From the NCBI GenBank assembly GCA_003561835.1, contig PWVN01000032.1, forward strand, positions 1 to 10,663: DNA of 10,663 nt, in the 5' to 3' direction. The notes beneath the pieces are model-generated. The model ran no database searches. It worked only from the letters and a program-made list of their open reading frames with translations, and was not told the origin of the DNA. The translations under genes and the position numbers were made by a program. Each line of letters starts with the position of its first letter. The first letter of the stretch is position 1. This document shows positions 5,839 to 10,663 of the stretch, in pieces. This DNA comes from Syntrophomonadaceae bacterium (GTDB lineage: Bacteria; Bacillota; Dethiobacteria; PWVN01).

Positions 5839-6374
5839 CCCTCCTCGTGCTTCTTCTGTCTTATGTGTTGGGGTCTCTTTCCCCTTCCCGCACCATTGCC
5901 CGAAGATTCTCCCAAAAAGACCTCCACCGCCTGGGCTCGGGAAATTACGGTGCCTTGAACACCTACAGAAACTTCGGCACGGCAGCCGGGATGCTGGTTC
6001 TCTTGCTGGATGCGGCAAAGGGGGCCCTGGCAGCCTACCTGGCCGTCATACTGGAGGTAAACCCCCTGTGGGCCCTGGCAGGGGTTGTGGGCGGCCACAA
6101 TTTCTCCATTTTCTTGAAGTTTCAGGGAGGCAAGGGGCTGGCTGCCGCCCTGGGGGCCCTGCTGGTGATCGATTACCGTTACGCTGCTGTCCTGGCAGGC
6201 ACAGGCCTCCTATTTCTCCTGGCAACGAGAAACAAATACCTGGCTGCCGTTGCCCTGGCGGGAGCCTTTCCCCTGGTCCTCCTCTACTTCGACCCTGCCC
6301 CCGTCTCCGTGCTGCTGGGGCTGTGGGTGAGCCTGATGGTCATCATCAAACACCGGAAAAATTTTTCAAAGTGA
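5835..6374 (+). CDS. plsY: PlsY-like glycerol-3-phosphate acyltransferase family protein
   Basis: This 179-residue integral membrane protein belongs to the PlsY family, which transfers acyl groups from acyl-phosphate to glycerol-3-phosphate to begin phospholipid synthesis. Family motifs are GSLSPS (13-18), GSGNYGALN (34-42), DAAKG (59-63) and GGHNFSIFLKFQGGKG (86-101). Several positions depart from the consensus: GSIP becomes GSLSPS, GATN becomes GALN, and the proline after GH is serine, so this may be a paralogue and not the housekeeping enzyme. It is slightly shorter than the usual 190-210 residues. Translation starts at TTG 5835, overlapping the kinase stop by 4 bases (TTGA). AGGAGGGGG at 5819-5827 supports it, 7 bases upstream. 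Substrate may differ from glycerol-3-phosphate. Confidence 0.85.
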   Translation: MTLLVLLLSYVLGSLSPSRTIARRFSQKDLHRLGSGNYGALNTYRNFGTAAGMLVLLLDAAKGALAAYLAVILEVNPLWALAGVVGGHNFSIFLKFQGGKGLAAALGALLVIDYRYAAVLAGTGLLFLLATRNKYLAAVALAGAFPLVLLYFDPAPVSVLLGLWVSLMVIIKHRKNFSK

Positions 6375-6401
6375 TGTTCACATCTGTTATCTTGGCATTC
6401 C

Positions 6402-6442
6402 TGCCGGGAGAAGGCGGGCCTTGGGCAGTGCCTTTCCGGGCA
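6402..6442 (+). other. Imperfect hairpin after the PlsY-like gene
   Basis: TGCCGGGAGAAGGC (6402-6415) can pair with GCCTTTCCGGGCA (6430-6442) with one mismatch, one wobble and one bulge. The loop is 14 bases. There is no T tract, so it is a transcript-end or processing structure at best. Confidence 0.3.
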
Positions 6443-6481
6443 TATTCCGTAAAGAGACCGAAGAAAAACCTGTCATGACCC

Positions 6482-6510
6482 TTCAAATACTTTAAGAATT
6501 GTGATAGTAT
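6482..6510 (+). promoter_or_regulatory. Candidate promoter for the polyprenol-kinase-family gene
   Basis: TTCAAA (6482-6487) and TAGTAT (6505-6510) are separated by 17 bases, each matching four of six consensus positions. Transcription would begin near 6517. That leaves almost no leader before GTG 6523 and favours the internal ATG as the translation start. Confidence 0.35.
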
Positions 6511-6606
6511 CCTAGTGGAAGAGTGTATGAAAAAAGCTTGAAAAACGGTGGGGATGTTCTTGCGGGGAAGAGCGGTTCACCGGAAAGGGAGACGGCGGAT
6601 TCGCAT

Positions 6607-7389
6607 ATGTCCATGTTGAGCGGTATCATCGAAAACTATACCACTGCAGATTTTCTCCAGGACCTGGCCCTCATCGGTATTGCCTACGGGTATATCACCC
6701 TGACCATCCTGATTCCCGTCTACCTCAAGAAAAAAGACCTGGTTTCCAAGTTTGTCGCCCGCAAGATCGTCCATCTGTTTGCGGGCCTGGTTGTGTTGAT
6801 CGTGCCTTTTTTTATCCTTCCCCTGCATGCCGTCTTCATTGCCCTGACCATGACGGTGGTGGTCTTCTTCAGCGCCAGGGACAGCTCCGTGAAGCAACTG
6901 CAGGACCTCTATGAATCCATCGGGGAAGAGGCCGAGGAGCGGGTGGGGCGCCTGCAGGGCCCCTTCCATTACAGCATCTCCATCACCCTGCTCATCACCC
7001 TCTTCGTCCTCTTTGCGCCGGACCGGCTCTACTTCCCCATCTGCGGCATCCTGATCATGATCGTGAGCGATACCCTGGCTCCCCTGGTGGGCAGGAAGTA
7101 CGGGAAAATCAAGATTTCCCCGGCCTACACCGGCTCGCAGCGGACCCTGGAGGGTTCCTTGACCTTTCTGGTCTCCGCCTTCGTCCTGTGCTTTGCAGCC
7201 TTCTCCTACTTCGGGCTTATCAACTCCATCAACCAGAGAGCCCTGACCCTGGAGACCATCTTCCTCTACTCCCTGCTGACGGCGGCAGTGGGGACCGTCA
7301 TCGAACTGTTCTCCCCATCGACCTGGGACGACCTGACCGTCCCCATCGCCACAACCATTTTCATCTATGGGTTGGCCATGATTACATAA
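6607..7389 (+). CDS. Dolichol/phytol kinase-family (CTP-dependent lipid kinase-like) membrane protein
   Basis: This 260-residue polytopic membrane protein belongs to the SEC59/VTE5/DGK1 superfamily, related to phosphatidate cytidylyltransferases. Known members phosphorylate dolichol, phytol or diacylglycerol with CTP. Motifs are ARKIVHLFAG (51-60), SDTLAPLVGRKYGKIK (154-169), RTLEGSLTFL (179-188) and SPSTWDDLTVPIA (236-248), the latter three forming the conserved catalytic region. About seven hydrophobic segments are visible. The start is uncertain: GTG 6523 would add 28 hydrophilic residues and lies only a few bases after a candidate promoter, so ATG 6607 is preferred, although its ribosome binding site (GGCGG, 6595-6599) is weak. 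It lies 232 bases after the PlsY-like stop, or 148 if GTG is used, in the same direction. The phosphate acceptor is not readable; diacylglycerol, a polyprenol or a prenyl alcohol are all possible. Confidence 0.8.
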   Translation: MSMLSGIIENYTTADFLQDLALIGIAYGYITLTILIPVYLKKKDLVSKFVARKIVHLFAGLVVLIVPFFILPLHAVFIALTMTVVVFFSARDSSVKQLQDLYESIGEEAEERVGRLQGPFHYSISITLLITLFVLFAPDRLYFPICGILIMIVSDTLAPLVGRKYGKIKISPAYTGSQRTLEGSLTFLVSAFVLCFAAFSYFGLINSINQRALTLETIFLYSLLTAAVGTVIELFSPSTWDDLTVPIATTIFIYGLAMIT

Positions 7390-7396
7390 GAATTGA

Positions 7397-7411
7397 GCAG
7401 CTTCCAGCTGC
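7397..7411. terminator. Hairpin between convergent genes
   Basis: GCAGCT (7397-7402) and AGCTGC (7406-7411) form a perfect 6-bp stem with a 3-base loop, in the 55-bp gap between the convergent kinase-family and UbiA-family genes. Neither strand has a strong T tract, so termination is plausible but not clear. Confidence 0.35.
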
Positions 7412-7444
7412 CTGCCGGTTTCTGCTATCCCCTCCCTCCGCTTT

Positions 7445-8281
7445 TCAGGCGGCCAGGGCTGCCCCCAGGGCCACGGCCAGGAACCAGACGAAAAAGGAAT
7501 ATTTCATGATGGTGCACAGCCTTTCCAGGGATTTCCCGGGGGAGGCCTTCTTTGAATGGATGGCGATATAGGCAAAGATGGGGTACATGCCCAGGAGGAT
7601 GATGAGCAGGTAGGCGGGGCTGTAGGCCTGGATGAAGTGGGTGGCCAGCATGGCCGCGGAGGTTATCCAAAGGAAAACCAGCATGAAGGACCGGGCGGTC
7701 CGGACACCCCAGGCCGTGGAGATGGTGCTGCAGTTCTCCTGCAGGTCCCCCCGGTAATCGGCCATGGTCTTCAGGATTTCCCGGGCCATCATGGCAAAAA
7801 ACACGGTGAAGGCCAGGGGCAGGGTGGGCCGGATGCTGCCGGCGGCAACCCCCCCGTAGATGAAACAGAGGGCGATGATGGTGGCCACGGCCGCGTTGCC
7901 GCAAAGGACGGTGCATTTGAGCCTCCACGAGTAGAGGTAGAGCAGGATATTGGAACCAAGGGCGATGAGAAAGGCCGGCTGGTTGATCATGGCGGCGAAG
8001 ACCAGGGATAAGACGGAGCCCGCAGCGGAGAAAACCAGGGCGCCCCGGGGGCTCACCTGGCCCGCGGGCAGGGGCCGCTCCGGTTTGTTCACCCGGTCGA
8101 TCTCGATGTCCACATAGTCGTTCCAGGCATTGGTGGAGATGGTGATAAAAAGCACCGATATGGCTGCCATGACCACGGGCCACCAGTAAGCTGCACCGGC
8201 AGCATAGGCGCTGACGAAGACGGCCGTGCAGCCTGCCACCGCATTGATGGGGCGGCTGAGTCTGTAGTATCCCTTTAGCAC
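7445..8281 (-). CDS. UbiA-family prenyltransferase (DGGGP synthase-like motifs)
   Basis: This 278-residue intramembrane prenyltransferase has about eight or nine hydrophobic helices. UbiA enzymes attach an isoprenoid diphosphate to an aromatic or glycerol-phosphate acceptor. The first aspartate motif is NDYVDIEIDRVNKPERPLPAG (54-74), cut here into N54, D55, D58 and D62 as metal ligands. The second is DYRGD (175-179). A YSWRLK loop is at 117-122. The short form, the DIEIDR wording and the second motif followed by STISTAWG recall the archaeal digeranylgeranylglyceryl-phosphate synthase branch, but menaquinone, heme O and other branches share the core. Starts at GTG 8281, with AAGGAGG at 8288-8294, 6 bases upstream. 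It sits 42 bases after the racemase-family stop, so the two probably form one operon. The acceptor substrate is not determined. Confidence 0.85.
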   Translation of the reverse strand: MLKGYYRLSRPINAVAGCTAVFVSAYAAGAAYWWPVVMAAISVLFITISTNAWNDYVDIEIDRVNKPERPLPAGQVSPRGALVFSAAGSVLSLVFAAMINQPAFLIALGSNILLYLYSWRLKCTVLCGNAAVATIIALCFIYGGVAAGSIRPTLPLAFTVFFAMMAREILKTMADYRGDLQENCSTISTAWGVRTARSFMLVFLWITSAAMLATHFIQAYSPAYLLIILLGMYPIFAYIAIHSKKASPGKSLERLCTIMKYSFFVWFLAVALGAALAA

Positions 8282-8323
8282 GGGATTCCTCCTTCGAAAT
8301 TTTTATTGATGGAGACAAATTTC

Positions 8324-9112
8324 TCAAATATGCCCCGAATAGGGCTTCTGCGTGGTGGCGTTGTGCAGCCAGCGAATCAGGGTGATGAAGTCAAAGACGG
8401 GCAGGCCCACCGCCCTCTGGACATCGGAGGCGTAGGGAGGCATATCGCTGCACTCCAAAAGAATGGCCCCGATACCGGTGTTCTCGTCCACCAGTTCGCA
8501 GGCGGCCCGGGTGACCTCCCGGCGCACCTCGCCGTTGTCGAAGTGGCCCCGGCCCTCCAGAATGGCGGAAAACTGGGGAGCGTGACGCAGGTCCTTGATG
8601 ACCAGGAGTTCGGGGTCCTGAATGTCACAGTTCTCCAGGAGCTCTTTTTTGATGGACGACAGGTCGGCGGTCAAGACGCCGACCCGCTGGCCGGGTTTTA
8701 AGGTGGCCTTGATCCAGTTAGCCTGCATCAGGCTGGACAGGGCGACGGGAATATCCAGGGCTGCGGCCACCTGCTTCTGGAAGAAGCCGAAAAAACCGCA
8801 AGCGCCGGAGACGGCCCGGATCCCCTCCTCCTGCAGCTCCCTGGCTGCCTGGACGATGGCCCCGCCAAAGGAGGGGTCCCCGCTCAGGAGGCCGGGCACA
8901 TCCAGGTCTTTCACCGCCTTCATCTTCACGGGGAAATCATACGTATAGGCATTGACCACGTTTCCCGGGACCAGGGGGTACCACACATCATCGATGTGCA
9001 GGATGCCCACGGAGTAGCCCGCGTAGTTCTGCCCTCTTTTCATGTATATTTCCTTCTCGTCCTCGCCCCGGGCCAGGTAGCCGTACTCTCTCCGATTCCG
9101 ATTCTTGTCCAT
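8324..9112 (-). CDS. Asp/Glu racemase-family protein
   Basis: This 262-residue cytoplasmic protein belongs to the aspartate/glutamate/hydantoin racemase superfamily. Both catalytic-type cysteines appear to be present, C105 in SGACGFFGFF and C221 in LLECSDMPPYASD, and the second-half strand GQRVGVLTAD (141-150) is characteristic. The superfamily includes amino-acid racemases, hydantoin racemases and arylmalonate decarboxylases, so the substrate is open; many clostridial members of this length are simply called aspartate/glutamate racemase family protein. A hydrophilic N-terminus of about 30 residues precedes the first strand. ATG 9112 is supported by GGAGGA at 9119-9124, 6 bases upstream. It is upstream of the UbiA gene in an apparent operon, though no biochemical link between the two is obvious. 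Confidence 0.83.
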   Translation of the reverse strand: MDKNRNRREYGYLARGEDEKEIYMKRGQNYAGYSVGILHIDDVWYPLVPGNVVNAYTYDFPVKMKAVKDLDVPGLLSGDPSFGGAIVQAARELQEEGIRAVSGACGFFGFFQKQVAAALDIPVALSSLMQANWIKATLKPGQRVGVLTADLSSIKKELLENCDIQDPELLVIKDLRHAPQFSAILEGRGHFDNGEVRREVTRAACELVDENTGIGAILLECSDMPPYASDVQRAVGLPVFDFITLIRWLHNATTQKPYSGHI

Positions 9113-9130
9113 CTCTTCTCCTCCATCTTT

Positions 9131-9173
9131 TTGCTAAACCCCGGGTTGGGCCCTTACCTGTTTGGTAAACCCT
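9131..9173. repeat. Two direct 12-bp repeats upstream of the racemase-family gene
   Basis: TTGCTAAACCCC (9131-9142) and TTGGTAAACCCT (9162-9173) match at ten of twelve bases, with start points 31 bases apart, or about three helical turns. They lie just upstream of the ribosome binding site of the minus-strand gene and could be operator half-sites. No regulator gene is adjacent. Confidence 0.35.
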
Positions 9174-9213
9174 ATCACTTATTCCCTGTTACATCTCCCT
9201 TTCCCTGCTTCGT

Positions 9214-9242
9214 TTCATATCATTTTTGCTCGTTGCAGGCAA
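9214..9242 (-). promoter_or_regulatory. Candidate promoter for the racemase-UbiA operon
   Basis: On the minus strand TTGCCT (9237-9242) and TATGAA (9214-9219) are separated by 17 bases, each matching four of six consensus positions. It would give a leader of about 95 bases containing the two direct repeats. Confidence 0.3.
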
Positions 9243-9278
9243 GGTGAAGATTTTAATGTCGATGGGGACGGAAAAATG

Positions 9279-9304
9279 AAAAAAGCCCGGCAGCGAAACC
9301 GGAC
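9279..9304 (-). terminator. Intrinsic terminator of the PilZ gene
   Basis: On the minus strand GTCCGG and CCGGGC form a 6-bp GC-rich stem (one G-T pair) around an 8-base loop, followed by six T residues. It lies about 70 bases after the PilZ stop, and is the clearest terminator in the window. Confidence 0.65.
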
Positions 9305-9372
9305 CGTTTTGTAAGTCAGAAAACCTGGATGCTGAGCAGGTGTTGCTGAAGGACACAGTTCCAGCAACAAAT

Positions 9373-10053
9373 TTATGCCGGTTTGAAGGGGGTCTTGAAT
9401 TTTACCCCGTAGGAGTAAGGGTAGGTTCCCTGATCCGATTTTTCCCGGCGGTCCTGCTCCCGGACGATGGTACCGGCGATGGTCACCGGTGTCCCGGAAA
9501 CTGCCCCCCAGTTCATTTCAAAGGATATGGTCAGCTCCTTCTCCAGTTCCAGGGGTACAGACGATGCGAGTAACAGCCCGGTCTCTGAGAAGTTCAACAC
9601 CACTCCAATCTCGGCCCTCACTCCCTTACCGCCGTCCTCGGGGGGATAATACTCTGCCTTGGTAAATACAGAGAACCGTTTCGCCCCCCGCCGTTCCAAT
9701 GTTTGCATGGAGAAATCCCTTAAGAGGCATATTTCCTTCCAGTCCCCCCGAACACTGGCCACCTGTGCCCTGTATACTATTAGGCCCTCGTCTGTACCGG
9801 CAACTTCTATCCGCACAGGGTCTCCGGGGTTTATCTGGTGGCCGCTGTCTTTGGGGAAGATGATCATACATGCTTCCCCGTCAAACTCGGGTAAGAGGGC
9901 CGCATCTGTACTGCCGCCTTCCAGGGCACCCCTGGCGATCCCGATGGAAATTTTCAGGGCGTTTCGCAGCTGATCAGGGGCGTACATATGGAGCTGTTTG
10001 ACGAACTTTTCCAGGGTTTTCAGGTCGTCCTGGGGCTTTTTCCCTTCGTTCAT
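9373..10053 (-). CDS. YcgR-like PilZ-domain protein (c-di-GMP receptor candidate)
   Basis: This 226-residue soluble protein has a two-domain layout like flagellar-brake YcgR proteins. An N-terminal beta-rich YcgR-type domain covers about 45-115, and a PilZ domain about 118-222. The cyclic-di-GMP signature is present: RRGAKR at 121-126 supplies RxxxR, and NFSETG at 154-159 supplies the D/NxSxxG loop, with Asn in the first position. It probably binds cyclic di-GMP and alters motility, envelope or exopolysaccharide functions, but no flagellar or synthase gene is nearby. I start at ATG 10053, preceded by the weak GGGTGGTGG; an in-frame ATG at 10068 and a TTG at 10113 lack ribosome binding sites. 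It has its own terminator at 9279-9304, and so is probably monocistronic. Confidence 0.82.
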   Translation of the reverse strand: MNEGKKPQDDLKTLEKFVKQLHMYAPDQLRNALKISIGIARGALEGGSTDAALLPEFDGEACMIIFPKDSGHQINPGDPVRIEVAGTDEGLIVYRAQVASVRGDWKEICLLRDFSMQTLERRGAKRFSVFTKAEYYPPEDGGKGVRAEIGVVLNFSETGLLLASSVPLELEKELTISFEMNWGAVSGTPVTIAGTIVREQDRREKSDQGTYPYSYGVKFKTPFKPA

Positions 10054-10359
10054 ACTGCCACCACCCATCCAACAGATAAATTCTGCGGTTTTCACCAGAC
10101 ACAAATAGGTCAAGAATACTCATATTTCTTCTTTCTGATGAAATCTCTGAGAAAATGCAGCAGGGGTATAGCTTCTGACCTGCACCCCACTCTTAAAAGG
10201 ATAAGTTAATCTTGACATACTTGCTATATATTTAATGATAAAGCATTATGTTGCAATGTTAAATAATCCTTTAGTATGATTTTTACTCCTATTTTAGGAC
10301 CCGGAGGCGCAACCCCGTTGATCCTTCTTTTACCCTTTTATGCAGGTCCGGCCGAATCA
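10054..10359. other. 306-bp gap upstream of the PilZ gene, AT-rich in the middle
   Basis: No gene was found. The stretch 10200-10280 is AT-rich. On the minus strand, two mutually exclusive 5-bp stems involve 10160-10188: GCAGG/CCTGC (10160-10164 with 10179-10183), or GGGGT/ACCCC (10163-10167 with 10184-10188). TCCTATTTTAGGA near 10286-10298 is a small palindrome. GGACC and GGTCC near 10296 and 10346 could close a larger stem. No convincing promoter pair for the PilZ gene was identified. Confidence 0.4.
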
Positions 10360-10663
10360 TCAGACTATGATATACCAGCGGCGCCAGTGAAGCAATGTTG
10401 CCACGGCGGCCCATAAAGCGAACATAAGGGCGGTATATGTAAATACAGGATATGGGCTCCAAACCGCAAACCAGGACTGCAGATGCCTGTTAAGAGGGAT
10501 TCCCGCAACTGAAAGGTTGGCCATTAGGGCCATCAGAACAAACTGGCCAAAATAAATCAGCAGGCTGTTGCGGCCAAAGGCCTGCAGGAACCAGGTAACG
10601 GGATTCTTTGCAGACAGATGAGCAAGAATCAGCTGAAACCAGGCCAATAGAAGTATGGTGACA
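10360..10663 (-). CDS. Partial multi-pass membrane protein, DUF5009/HGSNAT acetyltransferase-like C-terminus
   Basis: Only the last 100 or so residues are in the window; the reading frame stays open to the right edge, so the start is missing. Three hydrophobic segments are visible. The pattern NPVTWFLQAFGRNSLLIYFG followed by two helices and an ending HWRRWYIIV matches the C-terminal architecture of bacterial membrane proteins related to heparan-alpha-glucosaminide N-acetyltransferase (DUF5009/YeiB-like group), which are thought to acetylate sugars of envelope glycans. With this little sequence the assignment is tentative. It points the same way as the PilZ gene, 306 bp apart. Confidence 0.55.
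   Translation of the reverse strand, partial: VTILLLAWFQLILAHLSAKNPVTWFLQAFGRNSLLIYFGQFVLMALMANLSVAGIPLNRHLQSWFAVWSPYPVFTYTALMFALWAAVATLLHWRRWYIIV

Noticed and set aside
5741..6478. A 245-codon open frame on the plus strand overlapping the kinase and PlsY-like genes.
   Set aside because: Its translation is arginine-, glycine- and proline-rich with no domain, as expected from an out-of-frame reading of GC-rich genes; both overlapping genes have clear family motifs.
10212..10240. TTGACA on the plus strand suggesting a promoter.
   Set aside because: There is no good -10 at normal spacing and no plus-strand gene downstream; the stretch is simply AT-rich.
10285..10360. Faint resemblance on the minus strand to a class I cyclic-di-GMP (GEMM) riboswitch, upstream of the PilZ gene.
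   Set aside because: Short pieces look similar (GCATAAAAGGG, CCTCCGGGTCC), but the conserved GGGACGCAAAGCC core, the GAAA-tetraloop hairpin and the 3' hairpin are missing. An Rfam RF01051 search would settle it.

Overview
The window looks like a chromosomal stretch of an anaerobic Gram-positive bacterium of the class Clostridia (Peptococcaceae/Moorellaceae-like). This is inferred from the gene families and not from any marker gene: a VanW/G5 wall-associated protein, strong purine-rich ribosome binding sites, frequent GTG and TTG starts, fairly GC-rich codon use, and a dispersed GGGACAAGG...CCYTGTCCC palindrome. There are no rRNA or tRNA genes, no CRISPR array and no transposase gene.

Layout, left to right. 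A truncated copy of the palindromic repeat sits at the left edge. Next is a minus-strand VanW/G5 protein (73-1383), divergent from a plus-strand OFA-type MFS permease (1492-2661). A 303-bp gap with two different short tandem repeats and a candidate promoter leads to a geranylgeranyl-reductase-family flavoprotein (2965-4029). Two repeat copies and a U-tract terminator follow. Then comes a small heptad-repeat coiled-coil gene (4282-4752), a third full repeat copy, and a terminator whose loop contains a perfect TATAAT box. After that are a YegS/DgkB-type lipid kinase (4924-5838) and a PlsY-like acyltransferase (5835-6374), overlapping by 4 bp, and a dolichol/phytol-kinase-family membrane protein (6607-7389).

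The rest is on the minus strand. A UbiA-family prenyltransferase (7445-8281) forms an apparent operon with an Asp/Glu-racemase-family protein (8324-9112). A YcgR-like PilZ protein (9373-10053) has a good terminator. A 306-bp AT-rich gap follows, then the C-terminal end of a multi-pass membrane protein resembling the DUF5009/HGSNAT acetyltransferase family, cut off by the right edge.

The coherent theme of the middle of the window is membrane-lipid chemistry. It holds an isoprenoid-saturating reductase, a lipid kinase, a glycerolipid acyltransferase homologue, a polyprenol/diacylglycerol kinase homologue and a prenyltransferase whose motifs resemble those of the archaeal digeranylgeranylglyceryl-phosphate synthase branch. 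The conservative reading is ordinary phosphatidate and diacylglycerol recycling next to an unrelated prenyltransferase. The speculative reading is a prenylated-glycerolipid or saturated-polyprenol module. The sequence cannot decide between them. No product is experimentally known here; functions are family assignments from motifs read by eye.
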